Made by a program: the position numbers and the translations under genes | NCBI RefSeq assembly: GCF_022346185.1 | Contig: NZ_JAKRMS010000002.1 | Coordinates: forward strand, 56,923-120,922 | DNA: 64,000 nucleotides | Source: Cellulomonas sp. ACRRI | GTDB lineage: Bacteria > Actinomycetota > Actinomycetes > Actinomycetales > Cellulomonadaceae | Reading direction: 5' to 3' | Notes under the pieces: generated by a model | What the model was told of the DNA's origin: nothing | The model's database searches: none | The model's input: only the letters and a program-made list of their open reading frames with translations | Shown: positions 8,458 to 17,683 of the stretch, piece by piece | Position numbering within the stretch: the stretch's first letter is position 1 | Layout: every line of letters begins with the position of its first letter

Positions 8458-9387
8458 GTGCGCCGAACGGCAGCCACCCTCCTCGCCGCCTCCCTGCTGC
8501 TGCTCGCCGCGTGCAGCGACGGGGGCTCGGACGACTCCGCCTCCCCCAGCACCTCCCCGTCGGCCACGGCCGCCGCGACGGCGTCCGCCGAGGACGTCGC
8601 CGCCCTCGAGGCCGTGACCCTGACGGCCGAGGCCGGCCAGGAGCCGACGTTCGACTTCGAGCAGCCGTTCACCGTCTCGGCCCCGGTCGCGCGGGTCGTC
8701 ACCCCCGGCAGCGGCGCCGCCGTCGCCGAGGGCGACCTGGTGACCGTCGACATCGCCGCCGTGAGCGGCGAGGACGGCAGCACCCTCGGCGGCACCTACG
8801 GCGCCGAGCCGCAGCAGTACCTCGCGACCAGCGACAACCTGCCCCCGGTGCTGCTCGACGAGCTCGTCGGCCAGCAGGTCGGCGCCCGCATCCTGTTCGC
8901 GAACCCGGCGTCGGACGCCACGTCGCTGCTCGCCGTCGAGGTCGTCTCCACGGAGGCCGTCCCCGACCGCGCCGAGGGCACCGCGGTGACCCCGCTGCCC
9001 GAGGGCCTGCCGACCGTCACCCTGGCCGAGGACGGCACCCCGTCCATCGAGCCGCTCGAGACCGACCCGCCGACCGAGCTGGTCGTGCAGCCGCTGATCC
9101 AGGGCGCCGGCGCCCCGGTCGAGGCCGGCCAGACCCTCACCGTGCAGTACAGCGGCTGGCTGTGGGACGGCACCCCGTTCGACTCGTCCTGGGAGCGGGG
9201 CTCGGCCACGACCTTCCCGCTGAGCAACGTCATCCAGGGCTGGCAGCAGGGCCTGGTGGGCCAGACCGTCGGCAGCCAGGTGCTGCTGGTCATCCCGCCG
9301 GCGCTCGGCTACGGCGACCAGGAGTCGGGCAGCATCCCCGCCAACTCGACGCTGATCTTCGTGGTGGACATCCTCGCCGCGTCCTGA
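8458..9387 (+). CDS. FKBP-type peptidyl-prolyl isomerase lipoprotein
   Basis: A 309-residue lipoprotein. The GTG at 8458 starts a signal peptide ending in lipobox LLAAC, followed by a Ser/Thr/Ala linker. The C-terminal 105 residues are a full FKBP domain (VQYSGWLWDGTPFDSSWERG, GWQQGLVGQTVGSQVLLVIPPALGYGD). An N-terminal segment (about 70-170) has the FKBP outline but lacks the ALGYG active loop and looks degenerate. It is anchored outside the membrane and probably assists folding of exported proteins. A strong hairpin follows it. Confidence 0.92.
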   Translation: MRRTAATLLAASLLLLAACSDGGSDDSASPSTSPSATAAATASAEDVAALEAVTLTAEAGQEPTFDFEQPFTVSAPVARVVTPGSGAAVAEGDLVTVDIAAVSGEDGSTLGGTYGAEPQQYLATSDNLPPVLLDELVGQQVGARILFANPASDATSLLAVEVVSTEAVPDRAEGTAVTPLPEGLPTVTLAEDGTPSIEPLETDPPTELVVQPLIQGAGAPVEAGQTLTVQYSGWLWDGTPFDSSWERGSATTFPLSNVIQGWQQGLVGQTVGSQVLLVIPPALGYGDQESGSIPANSTLIFVVDILAAS

Positions 9388-9411
9388 CGCCCGCCCGCGG
9401 GGCACGCAGCA

Positions 9412-9453
9412 CAGGGACCTCGGTCGCACCAGCGGCCGAGGTCCCTGTCTTTC
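9412..9453 (+). terminator. intrinsic terminator after FKBP gene
   Basis: A 12-bp perfect stem, CAGGGACCTCGG (9412-9423) with CCGAGGTCCCTG (9436-9447), followed by a short TCTTT. It lies 24 bp after the FKBP stop. Confidence 0.8.
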
Positions 9454-9508
9454 CCGCGACCCACGTGGTTAGCCTGGCCGTCCCGGCACCGATCCCGAAG
9501 GACGTGCG

Positions 9509-11590
9509 ATGGACGCGGCAACGAGGCCGACGGTCCGCAACGTGGCCCTCGTCGGCCACGCCGGATCCGGCAAGACGACGCTCGCCGAGGCCCTGCTGCT
9601 GCGCGCGGGGGCCGTCCCCCGCGCCGGGCGGGTCGAGGACGGCTCGACGGTCTGCGACCACGAGCCCGAGGAGGTGGCGCGCGGCTCCTCCGTGGCGCTC
9701 GGGGTGGCCGACCTCGACTGGACGTGCAGCCAGGGCAGCGCGCACCGGATCACCCTCCTGGACGCCCCGGGGTCGCCCGACTTCGCCGGGGCGGTGGACG
9801 CGGCGCTCGCGGTCGCGGACCTCGCGGTGGTGGTGGTGAGCGCCGTCGACGGGGTCCAGTCCGGGACGGAGGCGGCGTGGCGGCGGTGCGACGAGGCGGG
9901 GACACCCCGCCTCGTCGTCGTCTCCCAGGAGGACCGCGCCCGCGCCGACTTCCACCGGGTGCTGGACCAGGTGCGCGACCTGGCCGCGCGCACCGGCCAC
10001 GACCCCGCCGCGGTGCTGCCGCTGGAGCTGCCGCTCGGCGAGGAGCAGGCGCTGCACGGCGTCGCCGACGTGCTGTCCGACCGGGGCCTCGACTACGGCG
10101 CGGACGGCCGGCACCGGGACTGCGACCTGCCCGCCGACGTGGCGGACGAGGAGCACCGGCTGCACGGCGAGGTGACGGAGGAGATCGTCGCGCACGACGA
10201 CGACCAGCTGGAGCAGTACCTGTCCGGGGAGGAGCCCGGCCCGGCGGACCTCGAGCGGACCCTGGCCCGCGAGGTCGCGTCCGGCGGTGCGGTGCCCCTG
10301 CTGGTCGCGTCCGCGGCCACCGGCGTCGGGATCGACCGGCTCGCGGACCTGGTGTGCGAGATCGGCCCCGCCCCGACCGACCGGCCGGCCCGGCTGCGGG
10401 TCGGGGGCGGGGGGCCCGAGGACGGCGCGGAGACCGACCTGCCCGCCGACCCGGACGCCGAGACGGTGCTGCACGTGTTCCGGACGGTCGCCGACCCGTT
10501 CGTCGGGCAGGTGTCCGTGTTCAAGGTGCTGTCCGGCACCGTGCGGTCCGGCGACCGGCTGGTGACCGCGACCGGTGCCGAGGAGCGGCTGCACGGCCTG
10601 TTCCGGCTGCGCGGCCGCGAGCACCTGCCGGTCGACGCGGTCGCCGCGGGCGGGATCGCGGCCGTCGCCAAGCTCGGCTCCGCCCCGACGGGCAGCCTGC
10701 TCGCGTCGCGGGCGCAGCCCGTCCGGCCGGCCGGCCTGCCCCCGCGGCGGCCGGTGCTCGGCGTCGCGCTCGTCCCGGTGAGCCAGGCCGACGACGACAA
10801 GCTGTCCGGCGCGCTCACCCGGCTCGCGGCGGAGGACCCCACCCTGGTGGTCGAGCGCACCGCGCACCAGGCCGTCCTGCGCGGGCTCGGGGACGCCCAC
10901 CTCGCCGTGGCGGTCGAGCGGCTGGCGCGGGTGTTCGGCGTCCACGTGACCACCGAGCCCGTGCGGATCGCCTACCGCGAGACGCTGGCCCGGTCCGCGG
11001 AGGCCGAGGGCCGGCTGAAGAAGCAGTCCGGCGGCCACGGGCAGTTCGCGGTGGTGCAGCTGCGGCTCAGCCCGCTGCCGCCCGGGTCGGGGTTCGCCTT
11101 CGTGGACTCGGTGGTCGGCGGCGCGGTGCCCCGGTCGTACCTGCCCGCCGTCGAGCGGGGCGCGGCCGAGGCGCTGGCCGCCGGCGGGCCGCTCAGGCAC
11201 CCGGTGGTCGACGTGCAGGTCGAGGTCTACGACGGCAAGGCGCACGCCGTCGACTCCTCCGACATGGCGTTCCGCACCGCGGCCGCGGCGGGCGTCCGGG
11301 CGGCGCTCGCCGCGGCCGGCACCGTGCTGCTGGAGCCGACGGTGCGGGTCACGGTCGTCGTGCCGCCCGAGGCGCAGGGCGACGTGCTCGGCGACCTGTC
11401 GGGGCGGCGCGGCCGGATCAGCGCGAGCAGCACGACCGACGACGGCCGGGTCCGGATCGAGGCGGTCGTCCCCGAGGCCGAGGTGGTCCGGTACGCGCTC
11501 GACCTGCGGGCGCTCACCGGCGGGCGGGGCGAGGTGCTGCTGGAACCCGGGGACTACGACGTGCGGCCGGGGCACCTCGCGCCGGTGTGA
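9509..11590 (+). CDS. elongation factor G-like GTPase (EF-G2 type)
   Basis: A 693-residue EF-G paralogue similar in layout to mycobacterial FusA2. The P-loop is GHAGSGKTT (16-24). Switch II reads DAPGSPDF (85-92) instead of DTPGHVDF, so the catalytic His is absent. The G4 motif NKxD is replaced by SQED at about residue 140. Domain II (VFKVLSGTVRSGDRL), domain IV (RETLARSAEAEGRLKKQSGGHGQFAVV) and domain V (MEPTVRVTVVVP-like) are complete. The changed G3 and G4 motifs suggest altered nucleotide binding or hydrolysis and a non-canonical ribosome role. Confidence 0.9.
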   Translation: MDAATRPTVRNVALVGHAGSGKTTLAEALLLRAGAVPRAGRVEDGSTVCDHEPEEVARGSSVALGVADLDWTCSQGSAHRITLLDAPGSPDFAGAVDAALAVADLAVVVVSAVDGVQSGTEAAWRRCDEAGTPRLVVVSQEDRARADFHRVLDQVRDLAARTGHDPAAVLPLELPLGEEQALHGVADVLSDRGLDYGADGRHRDCDLPADVADEEHRLHGEVTEEIVAHDDDQLEQYLSGEEPGPADLERTLAREVASGGAVPLLVASAATGVGIDRLADLVCEIGPAPTDRPARLRVGGGGPEDGAETDLPADPDAETVLHVFRTVADPFVGQVSVFKVLSGTVRSGDRLVTATGAEERLHGLFRLRGREHLPVDAVAAGGIAAVAKLGSAPTGSLLASRAQPVRPAGLPPRRPVLGVALVPVSQADDDKLSGALTRLAAEDPTLVVERTAHQAVLRGLGDAHLAVAVERLARVFGVHVTTEPVRIAYRETLARSAEAEGRLKKQSGGHGQFAVVQLRLSPLPPGSGFAFVDSVVGGAVPRSYLPAVERGAAEALAAGGPLRHPVVDVQVEVYDGKAHAVDSSDMAFRTAAAAGVRAALAAAGTVLLEPTVRVTVVVPPEAQGDVLGDLSGRRGRISASSTTDDGRVRIEAVVPEAEVVRYALDLRALTGGRGEVLLEPGDYDVRPGHLAPV

Positions 11591-11614
11591 GGCCCGGCCC
11601 GGGGCGGCGGGGCG

Positions 11615-12037
11615 TCAGCCCGCCGCCGCCTCCGGCACCGGCAGCCCCGACCCGAGCCGCCCCGCGTAGACGTCGATCTTCCTCTCGATCGCCGCGAGGT
11701 GGTCCTGGACCTCCGCCAGCTGCGCCCGCACCGCGTCGCGGTGCGCCTGGAGCAGCGCCATCCGCTCCGGCTCGGTGCCCTCGCCCTGCCGGACCAGGTC
11801 CGCGTACTCCCGGATCTCCCGGATCGGCATGCCGGTCGCCCGGAGCCGGGTCAGCAGGTGGATCCAGCCGAGGTCGCGCTCGGTGTACCGGCGGTGCCCG
11901 GACGAGGCCCGCTCCACGGCGTCCAGCAGCAGCCCGTCGCGCTCGTAGTACCGGAGCGTGTGCGGGGTCAGCCCGGTCGCCGCGGCGGCCTCGGCGATGG
12001 TGAGGGTGCGGCTCTCCTCGGTCACGCCCCTCAGCAT
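11615..12037 (-). CDS. MerR-family transcriptional regulator
   Basis: A 140-residue protein with an N-terminal MerR HTH (LTIAEAAAATGLTPHTLRYYERDGLL, RRYTERDLGWIHLLTRLRATGMPIREIREYADL) and a coiled dimerization helix. There are no Cys residues for metal sensing. It is read 7 bp after the aldo/keto reductase stop on the same strand, so both are likely one operon under the MerR-type dyad before the reductase. Confidence 0.9.
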   Translation of the reverse strand: MLRGVTEESRTLTIAEAAAATGLTPHTLRYYERDGLLLDAVERASSGHRRYTERDLGWIHLLTRLRATGMPIREIREYADLVRQGEGTEPERMALLQAHRDAVRAQLAEVQDHLAAIERKIDVYAGRLGSGLPVPEAAAG

Positions 12038-12044
12038 GCGCCGC

Positions 12045-13067
12045 TCACCGCCCGATGGTCGACATGTCGGGGTACCGGTCGCCGACGACGGCCTGCGGCG
12101 GCACGGCGTCCGCGAGCGCCGCGAGGTCCTCGGCGGTGAGCCGGACGTCGGCGGCCGCGACGTTCTGCTCCAGGTAGCGGACCCGGCGGGTGCCGGGGAT
12201 CGGCACCACGTCCTCGCCCTGGGCGAGCACCCACGCGAGCGCCAGCTGGGCCGCGGTGACGCCCCGCTCGGCCGCGAGCGCCTGGACCCGCTCCACCAGC
12301 GCCCGGTTGGCGTCGAACGCCTCGCCGGCGAACCGGGGGTTGGCGCGCCGGAAGTCGTCGGGCGCGAGGTCGCCGGGCGCCGCGATCGCCCCGGTGAGCA
12401 TCCCGCGGCCGAGCGGCGAGTACGGCACCAGGCCGATGCCGAGCTCGCGCAGGGTCGGCAGCACCTCGGCCTCGACGTCCCGCGTCCACAGGGAGTACTC
12501 GGTCTGCACGGCGGTGATCGGGTGCACGGCGTGCGCCCGGCGGATCGTCGCCGGCCCCGCCTCCGACAGCCCGATGTGCCGCACCTTGCCCGCCTGGACG
12601 GCCTCGGCGAGCGCCCCCACCGTGTCTTCGACGGGCACCTTCGGGTCCATCCGGTGCATGTAGTACAGGTCCACGTGGTCGACGCCGAGCCGCTGCAGGC
12701 TGGCGTCCAGGCCGGCGCGCACGTACTCCGGCCGGCCGTCCACGCCGCGGCTCGTCACGGCCGGGTCGGGGTCGCGGACGATGCCGAACTTCGTGGCGAG
12801 CACGACCTCGTCCCGGCGCCCGGCGATCGCGCGGCCGACCAGGCGCTCGTTGGTGTGCGGGCCGTAGATGTCGGCGGTGTCCAGCAGGGTGACGCCGAGG
12901 TCCAGGGCGCGGTGGATCGTCGCGACCGACTCGCGCTCCTGGTCGGAGCCGGGCGCCGAGGTCGCCCCGTAGAACTCGGACATGCCCATGCAGCCGAGCC
13001 CGAGGGCGGAGACGGTGAGGGCGGTGCCGTGCGCGGCGCTGCCGAGGGTGCGGGTGGTGAGGCTCAT
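12045..13067 (-). CDS. aldo/keto reductase
   Basis: A 340-residue NADPH-dependent aldo/keto reductase with [13 protein letters not shown], the catalytic [19 protein letters not shown] segment (Asp and Tyr), ATKFG (Lys), YYMHRMD (His) and the cofactor loop [12 protein letters not shown] family of this type handles small aldehydes and ketones. It starts at ATG 13067; a MerR operator-like dyad overlaps the promoter. It is cotranscribed with the downstream MerR gene. Confidence 0.93.
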   Translation of the reverse strand: MSLTTRTLGSAAHGTALTVSALGLGCMGMSEFYGATSAPGSDQERESVATIHRALDLGVTLLDTADIYGPHTNERLVGRAIAGRRDEVVLATKFGIVRDPDPAVTSRGVDGRPEYVRAGLDASLQRLGVDHVDLYYMHRMDPKVPVEDTVGALAEAVQAGKVRHIGLSEAGPATIRRAHAVHPITAVQTEYSLWTRDVEAEVLPTLRELGIGLVPYSPLGRGMLTGAIAAPGDLAPDDFRRANPRFAGEAFDANRALVERVQALAAERGVTAAQLALAWVLAQGEDVVPIPGTRRVRYLEQNVAAADVRLTAEDLAALADAVPPQAVVGDRYPDMSTIGR

Positions 13068-13083
13068 GGGTGAGGACGCTCCT

Positions 13084-13108
13084 CCTTGGAGCGCGCTCGA
13101 AGTCAAGG
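13084..13108 (-). promoter_or_regulatory. MerR-type operator/promoter
   Basis: Read on the minus strand, CCTTGACTTCGAGCG runs into CGCTCCAAGG. Outer CCTTG/CAAGG and inner GAGCGCGCTC form the dyad, with TTGACT as the -35 element. The site lies 17 bp before the aldo/keto reductase start, the standard place for activation by a MerR protein bound between -35 and -10. Confidence 0.68.
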
Positions 13109-13175
13109 CGTCGCGCTGCGGGTCGCGCCGGGCGGTCGTAGCGTCGGGTGGACACCCCACCCTCGAGGAGGACGC

Positions 13176-13640
13176 GTGAAGCTCCGTCACCTGCCGCTGC
13201 GCCTGGGCGCCGGCGCCTACATCCTGAACTCCGGCCTCGACAAGCTCGGCGCCGACGAGGAGACCGCGAAGGGCCTGCACGGCACCGCGGCCGGCGCGTA
13301 CCCGTTCCTGTCCGGCGTGGACCCGAAGACGTTCACGACGGCGCTGGCCGCCACCGAGGTCGGGCTCGGGGCGGCGCTGCTGGTGCCCGTGCTGCCGCGC
13401 GTCGCCGTCGCCACCGGGTTCACCGCGTTCTCCGCGGCGCTCGTCGGCATGTACCTGCGCACCCCCGCGCTGCACCGCGGCGAGGGCGACCCGCGTCCGA
13501 ACCCCGACGGGGTGGGCGTCGCCAAGGACGTCGTCATGCTCGGTGCCGCGGCGTCGTACCTGATCGACACCCTGACGTCGTCGGCGAAGAAGGCCGGCGT
13601 GAAGGCGGCGACGAAGGCGCGGAAGGCCGTCCACCACTAA
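13176..13640 (+). CDS. DoxX-like membrane protein
   Basis: A 154-residue protein with GTG start at 13176 after GAGGAG. It has three or four predicted membrane segments ([48 protein letters not shown]) and a Lys-rich cytoplasmic tail ([16 protein letters not shown]). Layout fits the DoxX/DoxD superfamily, whose bacterial members are poorly characterised. The lysine-rich tail could contact DNA or membrane phosphates; no function is assigned. Confidence 0.7.
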   Translation: MKLRHLPLRLGAGAYILNSGLDKLGADEETAKGLHGTAAGAYPFLSGVDPKTFTTALAATEVGLGAALLVPVLPRVAVATGFTAFSAALVGMYLRTPALHRGEGDPRPNPDGVGVAKDVVMLGAAASYLIDTLTSSAKKAGVKAATKARKAVHH

Positions 13641-13725
13641 GAGACGTCGGCGCGGCCGGGAGGCGGAGGCGGCGCGGGCCCTAGGCTCGGTGCCGCCCGC
13701 GTCCGCCGCCGTCCGAAGGAGCGCC

Positions 13726-14325
13726 ATGCGCCAGCCGACCCGCTGGGAGCAGATCGGCCAGCAGAACCCCGACCGGTCCACCAGGTACGTCGAGCGGTTC
13801 CGCACGATGGCCGCCGAGGGCGCCGACCTGGCCGGCGAGGCGCGGATGGTCGACGCGATGGTGCCCCGCGGGTCCCGCGTGCTCGACGCCGGCTGCGGCC
13901 CGGGCCGGGTCGGCGGCGGGCTCGCGCGCCGCGGGCACACGGTCGTCGGCGTCGACGTCGACCCGGTGCTCGTCGAGGCCGCGCGCGCCGACCACCCCGC
14001 GGGCGACTGGCACGTCGGCGACCTCGCCGAGCTCGACCTGCCCGCCGCGGGCGTCGCCGAGCCGTTCGACGTCGCGGTGATGGCCGGCAACGTGCTGACG
14101 TTCGTCGCGCCCGGCACCGAGGCGGAGGTGCTGCGCCGGATCCGCGCGCACCTCGCGCCCGGGGGCCGGCTGGTCGTCGGGTTCGGCGCGGGCCGCGGGT
14201 ACGCGTTCGACGCGCTCGACCTCGACGCCCGGGAGGCGGGGTTCGGCGTGCAGCACCGGTTCGCGACCTGGGACCTGCGGCCGTTCGGGCCGGACGCGGA
14301 CTTCCTGGTGGCGGTCCTCGGCTGA
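13726..14325 (+). CDS. class I SAM-dependent methyltransferase
   Basis: A 199-residue methyltransferase of the Methyltransf_25/11 fold. Motif I is [19 protein letters not shown] and the acidic end of beta-2 is [14 protein letters not shown]. The post-I and motif IV regions read [15 protein letters not shown] and [14 protein letters not shown]. It starts at ATG 13726 with GAAGGAG upstream. The substrate cannot be predicted and no pathway neighbour is evident. Confidence 0.88.
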   Translation: MRQPTRWEQIGQQNPDRSTRYVERFRTMAAEGADLAGEARMVDAMVPRGSRVLDAGCGPGRVGGGLARRGHTVVGVDVDPVLVEAARADHPAGDWHVGDLAELDLPAAGVAEPFDVAVMAGNVLTFVAPGTEAEVLRRIRAHLAPGGRLVVGFGAGRGYAFDALDLDAREAGFGVQHRFATWDLRPFGPDADFLVAVLG

Positions 14326-14372
14326 GCACGTCGGGGTGGTCGGCGCGCGGGCGTCGTGCCACCCTCGACGGC

Positions 14373-14993
14373 ATGGCCCGGTTCTTCGACGTCCACCCGC
14401 ACGACCCCCAGGCCCGGTCGATCGGCCAGGTCGTGCAGCTGCTGCGCGACGACGCGCTGATCGCCTACCCCACCGACTCCGGGTACGCGCTCGGCTGCCG
14501 GATGGAGAGCCACACCGGCGCCGACCGGATCCGCGCGATCCGGCACCTGACCGACAAGCACCACTTCACCCTGATGTGCACCGACTTCGCGCAGCTCGGC
14601 CAGCTGGTGCGGCTGGACAACGCGCCGTTCCGGGCCATCAAGGCCGCGACGCCGGGGCCGTACACGTTCATCCTCCCGGCCACCAAGGAGGTGCCGCGGC
14701 GGCTCGCGCACCCCAAGAAGAAGACCGTGGGCGTGCGCATCCCCGACTCCCCCGTGGTGCAGGCGATCCTGCGCGAGCTCGGCGAGCCGCTGCTCTCCTC
14801 GACGCTCATCCTGCCGGGCGACACCGAGCCGCAGACCGACGGCTGGACGGTGAAGGAGGAGCTCGACCACGTGGTCGACGCGGTGATCGAGGCCGGCGAG
14901 GTGTCCGCGGAGCCCACGACCGTCGTCGACTGGTCGGAGGGCTACCCCGAGGTGGTCCGCGAGGGTGCGGGCGACCCCGACCGGTTCGCCTGA
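14373..14993 (+). CDS. YciO/Sua5-family threonylcarbamoyl-AMP synthase-like protein
   Basis: A 206-residue YrdC-fold protein. The beginning ([23 protein letters not shown]) and the [44 protein letters not shown] motifs match the YciO branch of the Sua5/YrdC family rather than TsaC proper. YrdC-fold enzymes make threonylcarbamoyl-AMP for tRNA t6A; YciO's own activity is much weaker and its role is open. Confidence 0.9.
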   Translation: MARFFDVHPHDPQARSIGQVVQLLRDDALIAYPTDSGYALGCRMESHTGADRIRAIRHLTDKHHFTLMCTDFAQLGQLVRLDNAPFRAIKAATPGPYTFILPATKEVPRRLAHPKKKTVGVRIPDSPVVQAILRELGEPLLSSTLILPGDTEPQTDGWTVKEELDHVVDAVIEAGEVSAEPTTVVDWSEGYPEVVREGAGDPDRFA

Positions 14994-15036
14994 CGGTGCC
15001 GTGCCGAATGTCAGACACGCGTAGTACGTTGAGGGC

Positions 15037-15315
15037 GTGGAGACGGTCACCAAGCGCGAGCTGAACCAGCACACCGCCGCCGTCCTGGCGCGCGCCGGTG
15101 ACGGCGTCGAGATCGTCGTCACCGAGCGCGGGCGGCCCCGGTGGCGCGTGTCGGGCTACTCCGCACCGTCCGGCGGCCTGGACCGGCTGCAGCGCGAGGG
15201 CCGGTACACGCCGCCGAGCACCGACGCGCTCCCGTGGCCCGCGGACGGCGCCGGCGCGCCGCTGACGAGCGGCCGCCTCGACGACCTCCTCGACGAGTCG
15301 CGCGGCGACCACTGA
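15037..15315 (+). CDS. vapB: VapB-type antitoxin (Phd/YefM-like)
   Basis: A 92-residue antitoxin. The N-terminal Phd/YefM-like DNA-binding part reads [35 protein letters not shown], and an acidic C-terminal tail ([15 protein letters not shown]) would bind the toxin. The GTG start has a -10 TACGTT 6 nt upstream and no ribosome site, so it is probably leaderless. It lies 2 nt before the PIN toxin gene. Confidence 0.88.
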   Translation: METVTKRELNQHTAAVLARAGDGVEIVVTERGRPRWRVSGYSAPSGGLDRLQREGRYTPPSTDALPWPADGAGAPLTSGRLDDLLDESRGDH

Positions 15316-15317
15316 CG

Positions 15318-15707
15318 ATGACGACGTACTACCTCGACTCGTCGGTCGCCCTGCGCGCCGTGCTGGCGGTCCCCGAGCGTCCGGACGTCCTGGCGTGGAT
15401 CGACGCGCACGCCGGTCGGCTCGTGTCCTCGCGCCTGCTCCGCACGGAGGTCGTCCGCGTCCTGCGTCGCGAGCAGCTGCCCGTGTCGAGCGCGAGCCCC
15501 CTGCTGTCCCGCGTGGGGCTCATCTCGTTGTCGGACGAGGTCGCGTCCGTGGCCGAGTCCATCGAGCGGCACGTGAAGACGCTCGACGCCCTGCACCTCG
15601 CCACCGCCCTGGTGATCGGCGACCCCGTGGTCGTCGCGACGCACGACGCGGGGATGGCGGCGGTGGCAGCGCACCTCGGGCTCGACGTCGAGGACCCGGT
15701 GCTGTGA
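15318..15707 (+). CDS. vapC: VapC toxin, PIN-domain ribonuclease
   Basis: A 129-residue PIN domain. The acidic active-site residues are Asp7 (YLDSSVAL), Glu44 (LRTEVVRVL), Asp90 (LDALHLATAL) and Asp110 (ATHDAGM), all present, so it should be catalytically active. It begins 2 nt after the antitoxin stop. Its own stop overlaps the glycosylase start by GTGA, so the three genes form one coupled transcript. VapC toxins cut tRNA or rRNA; the target is unknown here. Confidence 0.92.
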   Translation: MTTYYLDSSVALRAVLAVPERPDVLAWIDAHAGRLVSSRLLRTEVVRVLRREQLPVSSASPLLSRVGLISLSDEVASVAESIERHVKTLDALHLATALVIGDPVVVATHDAGMAAVAAHLGLDVEDPVL

Positions 15708-16480
15708 CTGTCCCCGACCTGCCCGCCCCGCCCGACCTGCCCGCCCCGCCCGACGATCCCGGGTTCCCCGCCGCGACCGCGCCCGGCGCGCGCGACCTCG
15801 CCGAGCTCGACGGCGCCGTGGTCGAGTGCCGCGCCTGCCCGCGGCTCGTCGCCTGGCGCGAGCACGTCGCGACCGTGAAGCGCGCCGCCTACCGCGACCA
15901 GGAGTACTGGGCCCGCCCGGCGCCCGGCTTCGGCGACCCCGACGCCGCGGTCCTCGTCGTCGGCCTCGCCCCCGCCGCGCACGGCGCCAACCGCACGGGC
16001 CGGATGTTCACGGGTGACCGGTCGGGCGACTTCCTGTTCGCCGCCATGCACCGCGTGGGGATGGCGTCGCAGCCGACGTCCGTGCACGCCGGCGACGGGC
16101 TCACGCTCACGGGCGTGCGGATCACGGCCCCGGTGCACTGCGCACCGCCGGACAACAAGCCGCTGCCCGAGGAGCGGCGCCGCTGCGGGCCGTGGCTGGC
16201 GCGGGAGCTGGAGATCGTGCGCCCGCGGGTCGCCCTGGTGCTCGGGGCGTTCGGCTGGGACGCGCTGCTCCGCACGCTCGGCGAGCAGGGCTGGGCGGTC
16301 CCCCGCCCGCGCCCGCGGTTCGGCCACGGCGCCGAGGTCGTCCTGGACCGCCCGGGCACCGGCGAGCGCCTGACCCTGCTGGGCTGCTTCCACGTCAGCC
16401 AGCAGAACACCTTCACCGGCCGCCTGACCGAGGACATGCTCGACGCGGTCCTGCTCCGCGCCCGCGCCCTCGCCGCCTGA
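15704..16480 (+). CDS. family 5 uracil-DNA glycosylase (UdgB-like)
   Basis: A 258-residue UDG family 5 (UdgB) enzyme. The four Fe-S ligands are Cys42 and Cys45 (CRACPRL), Cys146 and Cys161. Motif A is GLAPAAHGANRTGR (88-100) and the intercalation motif is HVSQQNTFTGRLT (His230). UdgB removes uracil and some deaminated purines from double-stranded DNA. The GTG at 15704 overlaps the VapC stop by 4 nt. The N-terminus contains a short Pro-rich repeat (DLPAPP twice). The coupling to a toxin-antitoxin pair is unusual. Confidence 0.93.
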   Translation: MTVPDLPAPPDLPAPPDDPGFPAATAPGARDLAELDGAVVECRACPRLVAWREHVATVKRAAYRDQEYWARPAPGFGDPDAAVLVVGLAPAAHGANRTGRMFTGDRSGDFLFAAMHRVGMASQPTSVHAGDGLTLTGVRITAPVHCAPPDNKPLPEERRRCGPWLARELEIVRPRVALVLGAFGWDALLRTLGEQGWAVPRPRPRFGHGAEVVLDRPGTGERLTLLGCFHVSQQNTFTGRLTEDMLDAVLLRARALAA

Positions 16481-16554
16481 CGCCGAGGTCGAGGGTTCCG
16501 CGGCGCCGGCCGGTCCGAGACCCTCGACCTCGACGGAGACGCTCGACCTCGGCG
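16481..16554. repeat. intergenic double hairpin, bidirectional terminator candidate
   Basis: CGCCGAGGTCGAG (16481-16493) pairs exactly with CTCGACCTCGGCG (16542-16554). The same left arm can instead pair through CGAGGTCGAGGGT with ACCCTCGACCTCG (16520-16532). It lies between the convergent glycosylase and SDR genes. This is the same two-alternative hairpin design as the element at 6880-6957 but with an unrelated core sequence. Confidence 0.82.
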
Positions 16555-16562
16555 GACCGGGG

Positions 16563-17456
16563 TCAGGCCAGCGTGCGGCCGCCCGTGACGCCGATGCGCT
16601 CGCCGGTGATGTAGCTGCTCTCCTGGCTCGCGAAGAACACGTACGCCGGGGCGAGCTCCGCCGGCTGGCCGGCGCGGCCCAGCGGGGTGTCCGCGCCGAA
16701 CTCCTTCACCTTCTCCGCCGGCATCGTCGCGGGGATCAGCGGGGTCCAGATCGGCCCGGGCGCCACGGCGTTGACCCGGATGCCCTGCTCGGCGACCTGC
16801 TGCGCCAGCGCCTTCGTGAAGTTGAGGATGCCGGCCTTGGTGGTCGCGTAGTCGATGAGCTGCGGGCTGGGCTCGTAGGCCTGGACCGACGTCGTGTTGA
16901 TGACGCTCGAGCCGGGACGCAGGTGCGGGAGCGCGGCCTTGGTGATCCAGAACATCGCGTACAGGTTCGTCTTGAACGTGCGGTCCAGCTGCTCGGTCGT
17001 GAGGTCGAGCAGGCCGTTCTCCTGGGACATCTGGAACGCCGCGTTGTTGACGAGCACGTCCAGCCCGCCCAGCTCGGACACGGTGCGCTCGACGATCTCG
17101 GAGCAGAACGCCTCGTCGCGGATGTCGCCCGGCAGCGTGAGCGCGCGGCGGCCGGCGTCCTCGATCAGCCGCACCGTCTCCTGCGCGTCCTCCTCCTCGT
17201 CCGGGAGGTAGGAGATCGCGACGTCCGCGCCCTCGCGGGCGAACGCCAGGGCGACGGCGCGGCCGATGCCGGAGTCGCCGCCGGTGATCAGGGCGCGCTT
17301 GCCCTCGAGCCGGCCGGAGCCGACGTACGACTCCTCGCCGTGGTCCGGCTGCTGCTGCATGTCGTCCGTGAGACCGGGGTGCGGGATGTTCTGCGCCGGC
17401 TGCTCCGGCTCGGGGTGCTGGGTCTGCGGGTCCTGGGGCGTCGTCTGGTCGCTCAT
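16563..17456 (-). CDS. SDR family oxidoreductase (YghA/GsiB-adjacent type)
   Basis: A 297-residue classical short-chain dehydrogenase with a Gln/Pro/His-rich N-terminal extension. Cofactor motif TGGDSGIGRAVALAFAREGADV, NNAA (VLVNNAAFQM), catalytic SVINTTSV Ser and YATTKAG (Tyr, Lys) are all present. Start could be ATG 17456 or ATG 17462; I chose the downstream one. It resembles Escherichia coli YghA and the stress-linked dehydrogenases of Gram-positive bacteria. The substrate is unknown. Confidence 0.9.
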   Translation of the reverse strand: MSDQTTPQDPQTQHPEPEQPAQNIPHPGLTDDMQQQPDHGEESYVGSGRLEGKRALITGGDSGIGRAVALAFAREGADVAISYLPDEEEDAQETVRLIEDAGRRALTLPGDIRDEAFCSEIVERTVSELGGLDVLVNNAAFQMSQENGLLDLTTEQLDRTFKTNLYAMFWITKAALPHLRPGSSVINTTSVQAYEPSPQLIDYATTKAGILNFTKALAQQVAEQGIRVNAVAPGPIWTPLIPATMPAEKVKEFGADTPLGRAGQPAELAPAYVFFASQESSYITGERIGVTGGRTLA

Positions 17457-17683
17457 GCTCATCCATCGTCCGCGCCGCACGCCCGCGCGCCACCGGAGCG
17501 GGTGAACCGTCGGCGTGTCGCGCCCCGGCGCGTCGCCCCGAGTTGCCGCGCCGGGCCGCGTCCCCCCACAGTGGCCGTCGGCCACCCGCGCTCCGACCCG
17601 GACGTCCACGTCGCGCGCACGACCGCCGCACAGCCTCCCCTCAGGGGAGGTCCTAGGGTGGCGGTCCGGACCTGAGGAGGAAC

